Of a stretch of 64,000 bases of DNA, positions 17,236 to 25,462 are shown one piece after another. The number at the start of each line of letters is the position of its first letter. Position 1 is the stretch's first letter. Location: assembly GCF_000968195.1 (NCBI RefSeq), contig NZ_FO704550.1, positions 3,286,001 to 3,350,000 on the forward strand, in the 5' to 3' direction. This DNA is from Xenorhabdus doucetiae (GTDB taxonomy: Bacteria; Pseudomonadota; Gammaproteobacteria; Enterobacterales; Enterobacteriaceae). Under the pieces are notes generated by a model that worked only from the letters and a program-made list of their open reading frames with translations, had not been told where the DNA came from and ran no database searches. A program made the position numbers and the translations under genes.

Positions 17236-18329
17236 CTTGGATTCGCATAGTAAGTGCAATTTCTAAGAAAGGCGGTCAGTTGCTATAGTAGGCATCTTTC
17301 TCGCCAAAGGAAAATGCACTATGGCCTATACGCAACTGACCGAAACAGAAAGATACCAGATTTTCGGCTTAAAAGAAGCCGGTTTTACACAACGTTTTAT
17401 TGCAACGTCGCTTAATCGGGCCCCATCAACAATTAGCCGGGAATTGAGACGAAACCGGGAAGCCGAGAAATATGAACCTGAACAAGCTCAGCGTAAAGCA
17501 TTAGAACGCCGTCATTCTAAGGTAAAAGCCGTAAAAATCACGCCAGAGATAACAAAGTGGATAAAACAGTTAATTTGGCAAGATTTAAGTCCGGAACAAG
17601 TTGTGGGTTATCTCAAGCGGGAAGCGAAAATCTCTTTACATCATGAAACAATTTATCGATTGATTTATAAAGATAAAATAAATGGCGGTGATTTATGGCA
17701 ACATCTTAGGATAGCGAAAAAACCGTATCGTAAACGCTATGGAAGCCATGAGCACAGAGGAAAAATTAAAAACAGAGTCAGTATTGATAATCGCCCAAAA
17801 ATTGTTGATAAAAAGCAGCGTATTGGGGATTGGGAAGGGGATACTATCGTTGGCAAAGATCGTAAAAGTGCCTTATTGACTTTAGTTGAACGAAAAATCG
17901 TTATTTACGAACATCATTAAACTTGAAGATAAACAGCAGAAGGTGTTGCCAAAGCGGCGACCAAGACTTTTTCGATGATAAAACATAAAGTTAAAACAAT
18001 TACCCTTTGATAACGGACTTCGAATTTTCCCAACAAAAACGGATTCGGTAAAAATTTAGAGAAAAAAAATTTTTTTTGCTCTTTCGTGTTTCCCCTTGGG
18101 GAAAGAGGGGATAAAAGGAAAACAATAATGGGATTAAATCGAAAGATTTCTTTCCAAAAGGAACCGATTTTAATAAGGTATCAGAGCGGGAGGTTAACCT
18201 TGTGGCAAACCGACTAAATAATCGACCACGTAAGACACGAGATTATAAAACACCGAATGAGTTATTTACAGGAACCCCAACTCATTTACTTCGTTCATTA
18301 CGGTGTTGCGCTTAATATGCGAATCCAAG
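17236..18329. mobile_element. IS30-family insertion sequence, 1094 bp
   Basis: Terminal inverted repeats of 24 bp begin CTTGGATTCGCATA on both ends (two mismatches), and a 3-bp TTG duplication flanks it (17233-17235 and 18330-18332). It carries an IS30-type transposase with several frameshifts, so this copy is probably not autonomous. It inserted into paralogue 1. Confidence 0.9.
17321..18315 (+). pseudogene. IS30-family transposase, degraded
   Basis: The intact first part (17321-17920, 199 residues) has the IS30 N-terminal helix-turn-helix (FTQRFIATSLNRAPSTISREL) and the first DDE aspartate in GDWEGDTIVGK. After that, pieces of the rest appear in shifted frames: FDNGL near 18000, a region with runs of A and T around 18060-18080, and the C-terminal NRLNNRPRKTRDYKTPNELF up to a TAA at 18313. 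At least two or three indels are required to join them. A complete IS30 transposase is about 320-380 residues. Confidence 0.88.
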
Positions 18330-18765
18330 TTGTAAATGAAAAAGAAAGATTTAATCAATTAAATTTGGGAAGAAAATGCAAAGGCGGATTATTGTGGGTA
18401 GGCAAGAGCGATAGTGAGTTAGTTCAGGATATACATGTCCATTTCATACTTGATGATATAAATATGCAATGGGTCGCTGATAAACACGAAGAATTCGAAA
18501 AGAAAAGTATAACCGGAAAAGAATTAAGGTGGATTTTCAGAAACAGGCATAATGCCAAGGTCAAACAAAAAGTGCAATTCTGGCAGGATGGTAAACCCGT
18601 TTGCCCACCTTGGGAGAGTGAAGAAAGCCATATCTGGGATAATTATGAAAGAAAGCTAATAAGAAAAGAAGAGGGATATAACAGTTTATCCAGATTATTC
18701 AATATCCTATGTTGTGGGAGAGGACATTCTGTTTGATTGTTTTATTATTTTATAAATCGTTATTT

Positions 18766-18801
18766 AGCATCAAGTGGAAGAACAGCTTGAAGCATTATAC
18801 A
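18766..18801. repeat. 36-bp segment resembling an internal part of hemL, copy before paralogue 2
   Basis: It differs from the + strand of hemL at 21934-21969 at only 5 of 36 positions (core CAAGTGGAAGAACAGCTTGA versus TAAGTGGAAGAATTGCTTGA). It joins directly to the leader repeat of paralogue 2. Confidence 0.7.
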
Positions 18802-18873
18802 GAAATTAAATAAATCTCTTTAAATAATGGGCAATTATAATAAATGCTCTTTAAGTTAAAATAGGATAAAAAT

Positions 18874-19647
18874 ATGCCATTCTTTGTACCCTTTAGGACA
18901 AAATATTTTTTAGGTGATTTAATATATGGTATAGAAAAACAGAGGATTAGGTATATTGATACAGTCAATGCGTTTAGAGATGCTCAACCTTACTTTGGTG
19001 AAAATGCATGGCCACCAGTCTTTATTGATGATTATTTAGTTTCTTCGGAAGAGGAGTGTATGAGGGGTTTTATCAAACGAGAATCCGTGAATAATCAGGA
19101 TAATTCTGAAATGACGAATACCAGGATGTCATGTTTTAGATCAAGATTAAAATACTTTGACGCTCATCATGATAAGTTTCCAAAATATACTAAAGATTTT
19201 TCTAATCATTTAAGACACGATAAGAAATATCACAGTGTCTTAGAGGGAAATCATGGGCTAGATACATTAAATGTGGGAAGAAAATGCAAAGGCGCATTAT
19301 CGTGGGTAAGTAAGAGCAAGAGTCAATTAGTTCGTGATATACATGTCCATTTCATACTTGATGATATAAATATGCAATGGGTCGCTGATAAACACGAAGA
19401 ATTCGAAAAGAAAAGTATAACCGGAAAAGAATTAAGATGGCTTTTCAGGCACAGAAATCATCCCAAGGTAAGTCAAAAAGTACAATTCTGGAGGAATGGT
19501 CAACCCGTTAGCCCACCTTGGAACGGTGAAGCAGGCCATATATGGGATAATTATGAAAGAAAGCTAATGGAAAAAGGAGGCGCTGGAGAAGAAGAGAGAT
19601 ATGACGGTTTATCCAGATTATTTAAAATCCTATGTTGTGGAGTCTGA
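18874..19647 (+). CDS. Paralogue 2 of an unrecognised family (257 residues, intact)
   Basis: Function unknown; not recognised. Conserved features shared with the neighbours are the N-terminus MPFFVPFR..Y..GDLIYG, a PP.FIDDYLV segment near residue 50, and a strongly conserved C-terminal half: GRKCKGALSWVSKS, RDIHVHFILDDI, KSITGKELRWLFRHR, KVQFW.NGQPVSPPW, HIWDNYERKL, and DGLSRLFKILCCGV at the end. The N-terminal half is much more divergent, which is seen in effectors and toxins, but that is only an analogy. There is no signal peptide, membrane helix or lipobox. A pair of cysteines near the C-terminus is shared with copy 1. It has its own leader with AGGAT before the ATG. Confidence 0.85.
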   Translation: MPFFVPFRTKYFLGDLIYGIEKQRIRYIDTVNAFRDAQPYFGENAWPPVFIDDYLVSSEEECMRGFIKRESVNNQDNSEMTNTRMSCFRSRLKYFDAHHDKFPKYTKDFSNHLRHDKKYHSVLEGNHGLDTLNVGRKCKGALSWVSKSKSQLVRDIHVHFILDDINMQWVADKHEEFEKKSITGKELRWLFRHRNHPKVSQKVQFWRNGQPVSPPWNGEAGHIWDNYERKLMEKGGAGEEERYDGLSRLFKILCCGV

Positions 19648-19695
19648 CATTCTTATTGATTGTTTTATAACTAATTATTCAACATATAGTTATTC

Positions 19696-19731
19696 AATAT
19701 CAAGTGGGAGAACTGCTTGGGACATTCTACA
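19696..19731. repeat. 36-bp segment resembling an internal part of hemL, copy before paralogue 3
   Basis: The core reads CAAGTGGGAGAACTGCTTGG and CATTCTACA, related to hemL 21934-21969 and to 18766-18801. It sits in the same place relative to the following leader, so it belongs to the duplicated unit. Confidence 0.6.
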
Positions 19732-19803
19732 GAAATTAAATAAATTTCGTTAAATAATTGGCGGTTATAATAAATACTCTTTAAAGTAAAATAGGATAAG
19801 AAA

Positions 19804-20568
19804 ATGCCATTCTTTAGACCTTTTAGAGAAAAATTCTTCGCAGGTGATTTAGTATATGGCTTAAGTGAGCAGAGGAATATCTATTTTAGTAAAATTTCTC
19901 ATTTTAATGGTGTCAAAACTTACTATGATGAAAAACGCAGCCCACCCATTTTAATTGATTATTATCTAACTCCTGTGGAATTAAAAAATATAGACGAAAT
20001 AGAAAATATCCTCAAGCATGGGCCACTCTCGGATTCGGATAATCAGTATTATAGTGAAGTTATGGAGGATTTTTACGAAAGATATCATTATAATGGGTGT
20101 AATCATTATACGTACAAAAAATATGAAGAAGATTTTTTTAAGTATCTAAAACACAATAAGAAATATTGCAATGTTATGGATAGCAAACAAGAATATAATG
20201 AATTAACAATAGGCAGAAAATGCAAAGGAGGATTATCTTGGATAGGCAGAAGTAATAGTAAATTAGTTCGTGATATACATGTACATTTTATACTTGATGG
20301 CATAGATATGGAGCGTGTAGCTGAAAAACGCGAAGATGAGAAAAGCATAACCGGAAAAGAATTAAGATGGCTTTTCAGACACAGATATCATCTCAAGGTT
20401 ATGAAAAAAGTACAATTCTGGAATAATGGTAATCCCACTTTCCCGCCTTGGATGGGTTTAGGAAGTCATGTATGGAATAATTATGCAAGGCACTTAGCGG
20501 AAAAAGAAAATCTAGGTTTAGATGAAGAGATATACGACGGTTTATCCAGATTATTTAAGATTTTATGA
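19804..20568 (+). CDS. Paralogue 3 of an unrecognised family (254 residues, intact)
   Basis: Same family as the two preceding genes and also unrecognised. It starts MPFFRPFREKFFAGDLVYGL, has a divergent middle, then the conserved GRKCKGGLSWIGRSNSKLV, RDIHVHFILDGI, KSITGKELRWLFRHR, KVQFWNNGNPTFPPW and NNYARHL blocks. It ends at DGLSRLFKIL: the TGT codon that begins the Cys-Cys tail in copies 1 and 2 is replaced by TGA. The three copies are on the same strand with repeated leaders, so they arose by tandem duplication. AT-rich codon use contrasts with mrcB and hemL on either side. Confidence 0.85.
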   Translation: MPFFRPFREKFFAGDLVYGLSEQRNIYFSKISHFNGVKTYYDEKRSPPILIDYYLTPVELKNIDEIENILKHGPLSDSDNQYYSEVMEDFYERYHYNGCNHYTYKKYEEDFFKYLKHNKKYCNVMDSKQEYNELTIGRKCKGGLSWIGRSNSKLVRDIHVHFILDGIDMERVAEKREDEKSITGKELRWLFRHRYHLKVMKKVQFWNNGNPTFPPWMGLGSHVWNNYARHLAEKENLGLDEEIYDGLSRLFKIL

Positions 20569-20590
20569 TCTTATGATCGTAGGATATTGG

Positions 20591-20689
20591 GTATCAATCT
20601 GTCCCCGGTGCCACTAATAACAGAAAATAGTGGCACCTGAGAGGAAATAGTTTATTTCAATTTAGCAAAGCAACGTGCTGCTGTATCAA
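20591..20689. repeat. Duplicated 3' end of hemL, distal copy (99 bp)
   Basis: Nearly identical to 21749-21847. It contains the hairpin GGTGCCACTA/TAGTGGCACC (20607-20637) and the last codons of hemL read on the minus strand (DTAARCFAKLK, then stop). The SDR stop codon is formed from the edge of this repeat. Confidence 0.9.
20607..20637. terminator. Hairpin inside the hemL-end duplicate
   Basis: GGTGCCACTA and TAGTGGCACC form a 10-bp stem with an 11-base loop. It lies between paralogue 3 (plus) and the SDR gene (minus) and probably ends both transcripts. Confidence 0.65.
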
Positions 20690-21429
20690 GGGTAAAACGA
20701 TCGCAGATCAAACGACTTAAACGCATCATCTTTGGGGGAGTACCCCAACATTTTGTGGGTTTGAGTGAGATCGAGGCGTTTAAATCGGTTATTGGAAATA
20801 CCGTGAGCGATAAAAAAAGTGATACCTTCCGCTTCAATCGCACAAGTGATCAACTGAACGGCATCTTCAGGACTCAGCCAAGCGCTTAGATCACGAGCAT
20901 TTTTCAGTTCGTGATTCTCTTTAAATTCAAAAGCCCCTATTCGCAGCGCGATGGAAGATAATCCTTTTTGAGTTGCAAAATAAGAGCAAAGTGCTTCTCC
21001 ATAGCATTTTGTGACGCCGTATAAATTAGCGGGAGAGACAGCTATACCATCAGGTATTTGTTTATCGACCGGATATCCTTCGATTGTCTGTGCGCTGCTG
21101 GCAAAGACAAAACGGCGGCATTGAGATTTCGCTGCTGCTTGCAGAAGATAAGTTGTTGTTAAAATATTCGCTGGTAATAAATGTTCAAATTCAGCATCAG
21201 CATAAGGGATACCAGCGAGATGAATGATATTTTCTAGATCAATGACTAGCTGTTCAGTAACAGAGGGGTCGGATAAGTCGGCGAGGATGAAACGATGTGG
21301 AGACTGAACGGGATAATCGGGTTGTTTTTGATCAACAAGGGTAAAAATATAATGTTCGTGCATGGACAGAAAAAAAGTCCGTCCTATACGCCCACTTGCT
21401 CCGGTTAACAAAATAGTACGTTTTGACAT
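20686..21429 (-). CDS. NAD-dependent epimerase/dehydratase (extended SDR), uronate dehydrogenase-like
   Basis: A 247-residue extended short-chain dehydrogenase/reductase. The Rossmann NAD motif TGASGRIG is at 10-17, the DLSD adenine-pocket motif near 51, the serine in FASSAQT near 112, and the catalytic YxxxK as YGVTK near 137. The end of the protein (DLRSFYP then TGA) falls exactly where a duplicate of the hemL 3' end begins. The gene lies wholly between two 99-bp hemL-end copies, so it is a cargo gene of a small insertion. The best guess is a sugar or uronate dehydrogenase/epimerase; the substrate cannot be read from the sequence. Confidence 0.8.
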   Translation of the reverse strand: MSKRTILLTGASGRIGRTFFLSMHEHYIFTLVDQKQPDYPVQSPHRFILADLSDPSVTEQLVIDLENIIHLAGIPYADAEFEHLLPANILTTTYLLQAAAKSQCRRFVFASSAQTIEGYPVDKQIPDGIAVSPANLYGVTKCYGEALCSYFATQKGLSSIALRIGAFEFKENHELKNARDLSAWLSPEDAVQLITCAIEAEGITFFIAHGISNNRFKRLDLTQTHKMLGYSPKDDAFKSFDLRSFYP

Positions 21430-21748
21430 TATTTTCTCTCTTTTAGTGAAAAACGGCCGTAAATTTTCTCTTCAATCTCATCCAAAGAATTAGGCTAAAC
21501 GTAATGTCTCAATCAAATCTGGTTTCAGTTCTATCACATGCAAGAGTTTTTAACGCTCTTTCTGCGAAAATGTAAGTCATCAAAAAATTCTTTACGCATA
21601 ATCATTACTCCTTGAAGCCAGCCACAACTGCTTTAAGTTGGGCTTTCTCCATATTAGTTAGACGGTCTTTTTCACTGGTTAATACTGATTTTACTTGATG
21701 TATTGGCGATAATACCCGCGATTCAGGCAATACGGAATTTGGTATCAA
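21430..21748 (-). pseudogene. Small gene remnants between the SDR gene and hemL
   Basis: On the minus strand, the end of a reading frame gives SVLTSEKDRLTN then MEKAQLKAVVAGFKE and a stop near 21612. It is followed by a Shine-Dalgarno (AAGGAG) and a short ORF beginning MIMRKEFFDDLHFRRK that stops after 23 codons. Another frame then ends in ELKPDLIETLRLA near 21495. They look like a truncated gene and a frameshifted small gene brought in with the SDR gene. No function can be assigned. Confidence 0.45.
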
Positions 21749-21847
21749 GTATCAATCTGTCCCAGACGCCACTGATAACAGAAAGTAGTGGCGCCTGAAA
21801 GAAAATAGTCTATTTCAATTTAGCAAAGCAACGTGCTGCTGTATCAA
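21749..21847. repeat. 3' end of hemL, native copy of the 99-bp duplication
   Basis: Counterpart of 20591-20689. It holds the last 13 codons of hemL and the downstream hairpin, here imperfect (GACGCCACT/AGTGGCGCC). Confidence 0.9.
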
Positions 21848-23093
21848 CTGTGCACTGGATATCTTCATCGGAATGAGCAACAGACATAAAGCCGGCTTCA
21901 AATGCAGAAGGTGCCAGATAGATGCCTTCATCCAGCATTAAGTGGAAGAATTGCTTGAAGCGTTCTACATCGCACTTCATCACATCCTGATAGCTGGTCA
22001 CGCTTTGTGCATCGGTAAAGAAAATACCGAACATGCCGCCAACGTGATTCACCACCAGAGGAATACCGGCTTTTGCGGCTGCCTGTTTTAAACCAATGGC
22101 CAGCTTGTCGGTCAGTTCGCTTAAGCGCTGATGAACACCCGCTTGGGCGACTTCTTGCAGGCAGGCAAGGCCGGCTGCCATCGCGATAGGGTTACCGGAA
22201 AGGGTGCCGGCCTGATAAACCGGCCCAGTGGGTGCCAGTTTTTCCATGATTTCCAGACGGCCGCCAAAGGCACCGACCGGCATACCGCCACCGATGATTT
22301 TGCCAAGGGAAGTCAAATCCGGTTTAACATCGTAATACGCTTGTGCGCCACCCAGTGCAACCCGAAAACCCGTCATCACTTCGTCAATAATCAGCAGGGC
22401 ACCAAATTCATCACACAGCTTACGCAGGCCCGGCAGAAATTCCGGCAGCGGTGGAATACAGTTCATATTGCCCGCGACAGGTTCGACGATAATACAGGCG
22501 ATATCTTTCGGATATTTTTCGAAGGCTTCGCGGACAGAATTCAGGTCATTGTAAACACACGTCAGGGTGTGTTTAGCGAAATCAGCGGGCACTCCCGGCG
22601 AGTTTGGCTGACCGATAGTCAGGGCACCCGAACCGGCTTTGACCAGCAAGCAATCGGCATGGCCGTGGTAGCAGCCCTCGAATTTAATGATTTTGTCACG
22701 CTGGGTATAACCGCGAGCCAGACGAATAGCGCTCATGGTGGCTTCTGTCCCTGAGTTCACCATGCGAACCATATCCATCGAAGGCACCAGTTCAGTGACT
22801 CGCTTTGCCATTTCCACTTCGGCGGCGGTGGGTGCACCAAAACTCAGGCCACGCCCTGCGGCTTCAATCACGGCATTGCGGATAGCAGGATGGTTATGTC
22901 CGAGAACCATTGGCCCCCATGAACCGACATAATCGATATAAGCATTACCATCAACATCATAAAGGTAAGCACCGTCAGCACGTTGGATAAAGACAGGTGT
23001 ACCACCAACCCCGTTAAAAGCACGCACCGGTGAATTGACGCCACCGGGGATCACATGTTTTGCCTGAGAGTAAAGCGTTTCGGACTGGCTCAT
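21810..23093 (-). CDS. hemL: Glutamate-1-semialdehyde 2,1-aminomutase
   Basis: PLP and PMP enzyme converting glutamate-1-semialdehyde to 5-aminolevulinate, the start of haem synthesis. The PLP lysine lies in SLGKIIGGGMPVGAFGG near residue 265, and GGVNSPVRAF (N-terminal) and MVNSGTEATMSA are present. It has 427 residues, as in E. coli. The gene is complete even though its last 38 bases and downstream hairpin are duplicated around the SDR insertion. It lies next to erpA as in E. coli; clcA and yadS are missing. Confidence 0.97.
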   Translation of the reverse strand: MSQSETLYSQAKHVIPGGVNSPVRAFNGVGGTPVFIQRADGAYLYDVDGNAYIDYVGSWGPMVLGHNHPAIRNAVIEAAGRGLSFGAPTAAEVEMAKRVTELVPSMDMVRMVNSGTEATMSAIRLARGYTQRDKIIKFEGCYHGHADCLLVKAGSGALTIGQPNSPGVPADFAKHTLTCVYNDLNSVREAFEKYPKDIACIIVEPVAGNMNCIPPLPEFLPGLRKLCDEFGALLIIDEVMTGFRVALGGAQAYYDVKPDLTSLGKIIGGGMPVGAFGGRLEIMEKLAPTGPVYQAGTLSGNPIAMAAGLACLQEVAQAGVHQRLSELTDKLAIGLKQAAAKAGIPLVVNHVGGMFGIFFTDAQSVTSYQDVMKCDVERFKQFFHLMLDEGIYLAPSAFEAGFMSVAHSDEDIQCTVDTAARCFAKLK

Positions 23094-23325
23094 TAATAAA
23101 AGCTCCTGAAAGATAACGGTTCAGATATGGGGATATCATTTTAAAACACCCCACAAGGGAAGCCAAATCATCATCATAAAGTGAAGTGAAATTTGAGTTA
23201 GCGCATTTGGGTGGCAAAACTTGAACGAATCAGTCAGGTATTGGATAATTGCCGTTAACTGATTTCAGAAAGCATAAGATGACTTTCCGAGAATTTTTAC
23301 CGGAAAACCGGACTGGAGCAAAAAT

Positions 23326-23670
23326 ATGAGCGATGATGCTGCATTGCCTTTGCAGTTTACGGATGCCGCAGCCAATAAAGTCAAAGTACTGGTTGCTGAT
23401 GAAGATAACCCGAACTTGCGTTTGCGGGTTTACATTACCGGTGGTGGTTGTAGCGGTTTCCAGTATGGTTTCACTTTCGATGACCAGATTAATGACGGTG
23501 ATATGACGATTCAGAAACAAGGGGTTGAGCTGGTTGTTGACCCCATGAGCCTGCAATATTTAGTCGGTGGCTGTGTGGATTATACCGAAGGGCTGGAAGG
23601 TTCCCGTTTTATCGTCACCAATCCCAATGCAAAAACCACGTGTGGTTGTGGCTCTTCTTTTAGTATCTGA
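23326..23670 (+). CDS. erpA: Iron-sulfur cluster insertion protein ErpA
   Basis: A-type carrier that delivers [4Fe-4S] clusters to targets such as IspG. The three ligand cysteines are visible: one in GGGCSGFQYGF and two in the C-terminal TCGCGSSFSI. It has 114 residues, the usual size. It stands alone, followed by a strong terminator. Confidence 0.97.
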   Translation: MSDDAALPLQFTDAAANKVKVLVADEDNPNLRLRVYITGGGCSGFQYGFTFDDQINDGDMTIQKQGVELVVDPMSLQYLVGGCVDYTEGLEGSRFIVTNPNAKTTCGCGSSFSI

Positions 23671-23692
23671 TTGCGAAACTCACGATGGCAAT

Positions 23693-23720
23693 AAATAGCC
23701 TCCTGTTGCGGAGGCTATTT
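23693..23720 (+). terminator. Terminator of erpA
   Basis: AAATAGCCTCC/GGAGGCTATTT, 11-bp perfect stem with a 6-base loop followed by T-rich sequence. Confidence 0.9.
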
Positions 23721-23770
23721 TGTGAGAAATACGGGCATTCCTTCCATCTGCATAGTAATTTTGGATAGGG

Positions 23771-24607
23771 CTAGTTTAACTGCCGGCAAAGTTGTTCTGC
23801 CGCCAAAATAATCCTTGGCCCCGCACGGCTAAACCAGTCATCATTCAGCGCGATAATCCTGACCTTCATTTGGGGTCGCCAAAAATCCGCAACCTGCTGT
23901 TTTTGCTCTTGCGTTCCACCTATCACAATCACTTCCGGTTTGCGGGTGAGTACTTGCTCACGGTTAACCTGCGGCCACGGAACCGGGCTGTCAGCAAAAA
24001 TATTTTTACCGCCACAGGCGGAAACTATCTCGCTTTGGATAGTATGGCTAGAGGACGTGAAAATCGGATTCATGCCAAACTGCAAGAACACGGGCTTAGG
24101 GTTCAGGTTGGCATAATCTTGCTTTAATCGATCGAACTTATCACGAATACTGGCGGCAGATGCCTTAGCCATATCGGGATGTGGGCTATAAGCAGCCAGT
24201 TGTTCCAACTCTGTTGCAACATCTTCCACTTTCTTCACATCAGAATAAAAAATCTTAATGCCCAGAGCAGAGAGTTGTTCCAGAGGACGCTGAGGATTAC
24301 CGCCACGCCATGCCAGAATCAGATCAGGTTTCAGGGCAATGATCCGTTCAACATTGATGCCTTGCCAGTCAGCAACTTGCTCCAGCTTTTTGGCGGCTTC
24401 AGGATAATCGGAGTAAGCGCTAACTGCGACAAGCTGATCACCCAGCCCCGCCGCATACGCCAGTTCTGTCGTTGAGGGTGCAAGGCTGATCACGCGGGAA
24501 GCGGCTGCATAAAGCGGAGCACTGAAACCACCGCAAACGCTGTACCAAAGGAGTGAAAATGCCAGCCAACGGGATCGGTGGAAAATGATTTTCAAACATG
24601 ATGTCAT
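23771..24607 (-). CDS. btuF: Vitamin B12-binding periplasmic protein BtuF
   Basis: Substrate-binding protein of the BtuCDF cobalamin importer. A signal peptide is visible (basic start, hydrophobic WLAFSLLWYSVCGGFSAPL, cleavage near YAAA-S). The mature protein has SLAPSTTELAYAAGL, the TroA/FecB fold hallmark LKPDLILAW, and ALNDDWFSRAGPRI near the end, as in E. coli BtuF. It has 278 residues. It follows mtnN by about 30 bases on the same strand, as in E. coli, so they are probably co-transcribed. Confidence 0.94.
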   Translation of the reverse strand: MTSCLKIIFHRSRWLAFSLLWYSVCGGFSAPLYAAASRVISLAPSTTELAYAAGLGDQLVAVSAYSDYPEAAKKLEQVADWQGINVERIIALKPDLILAWRGGNPQRPLEQLSALGIKIFYSDVKKVEDVATELEQLAAYSPHPDMAKASAASIRDKFDRLKQDYANLNPKPVFLQFGMNPIFTSSSHTIQSEIVSACGGKNIFADSPVPWPQVNREQVLTRKPEVIVIGGTQEQKQQVADFWRPQMKVRIIALNDDWFSRAGPRIILAAEQLCRQLN

Positions 24608-24637
24608 TAGCGATGCTCCACTTTAATGAATGCTGGT

Positions 24638-25336
24638 TTACTGTTTGCTGAGTTCAGTCAGCATGGCATTGACCATCCGGGTTGATTCGCGTGCCGCGAC
24701 AACCAAAAATTCATCAAAACTGAGATGGGATTCTTGATCGGCAACGTCAGAAATCGCCCGCACAACCACAAAGGGTAGGTTATATTGATGGCAAACATGA
24801 CCAATGGCTGCGGCTTCCATTTCAACCGCGGCAACATCGGGGAAAGTGGCGCGAATGCGTGCCAGTGGTTCTGCACCATTGATAAAGGCATCACCACTGC
24901 AAACCAGACCCCGCACGGCATTTAAGTCGAGGGATTGGATACATTTTTCTGCCAGCGAGATCAAGGTAGCGTCAGCCATAAATGCGGCAGGGCATTGTGC
25001 CATCTGACCCGGTGCATAGCCAAAGGCGGTTAAATCCGCATCATGGTAGCGAACTGCTTCGGAAACCACGATATCGCCCACGTTCAGCTTAGGATCAAGG
25101 CCACCGGCTGAACCCGTGTTAATCACGATATCCGGCTGGCAATGTTCAATCAATAAGGTGGTGCCAAGTGCGGCGGCAACTTTACCAATACCGGATTTCA
25201 GCAGGGCGATATCAACGCCATTCAGCTTGCCGGTATAGATTTCACATCCGCCCCGTGACAATGTTTGCAGACCTTCAATCTGGTCACGCAGCAATGTCAC
25301 CTCTTGTTCCATTGCACCTATTACACCTATTTTCAT
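24638..25336 (-). CDS. mtnN: 5'-methylthioadenosine/S-adenosylhomocysteine nucleosidase
   Basis: Cleaves MTA and SAH to adenine plus the thioribose sugar. It serves methionine recycling, removes products of polyamine and methyl transfer, and feeds AI-2 synthesis. The catalytic residues sit in GAMEQEVTLL (Glu12), VEMEAAAIGHV (Glu near 174) and AISDVADQES (Asp near 197). It has 232 residues, as in E. coli. First gene of the mtnN-btuF pair. Confidence 0.97.
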   Translation of the reverse strand: MKIGVIGAMEQEVTLLRDQIEGLQTLSRGGCEIYTGKLNGVDIALLKSGIGKVAAALGTTLLIEHCQPDIVINTGSAGGLDPKLNVGDIVVSEAVRYHDADLTAFGYAPGQMAQCPAAFMADATLISLAEKCIQSLDLNAVRGLVCSGDAFINGAEPLARIRATFPDVAAVEMEAAAIGHVCHQYNLPFVVVRAISDVADQESHLSFDEFLVVAARESTRMVNAMLTELSKQ

Positions 25337-25462
25337 TGTGTCATACTCGCTTGTTATTGATGGATTGCAGCCTATATTAACAGGCTGATTTAAGCGGAAA
25401 GTGTATCATTGAATAGCCAATTCCAATTCTAAATAATCGTTTCATTTGGCATGGGGGGTTTA

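Larger units (their letters stand above)
16903..18736 (+). pseudogene. Paralogue 1 of an unrecognised family, frameshifted and split by IS30 element
   Basis: I do not recognise this family. The N-terminus MPFLRPFRNKFIPGDLIYG is read from 16903. At an A-run near 17078-17084 the frame shifts: seven A where paralogy suggests eight. The protein continues in another frame (IKRNKGNVDYCKGK...FFENLRQNKKYSS) until 17235, where an IS30-family element begins. After the element and a TTG target duplication, the reading resumes as NEKERFNQLNLGRKCKGG through KSITGKELRWIFRN to a C-terminus ILCCGRGHSV at 18736. Removing the element and one TTG restores a continuous frame aligned with the two intact copies. 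No signal peptide or membrane segment is visible. The low GC of the region suggests horizontal acquisition. Confidence 0.8.

Noticed and set aside
20652..20843. Separate small gene ending in the HemL C-terminus
   Set aside because: It is the duplicated 3' end of hemL read out of context and joined to SDR antisense sequence.
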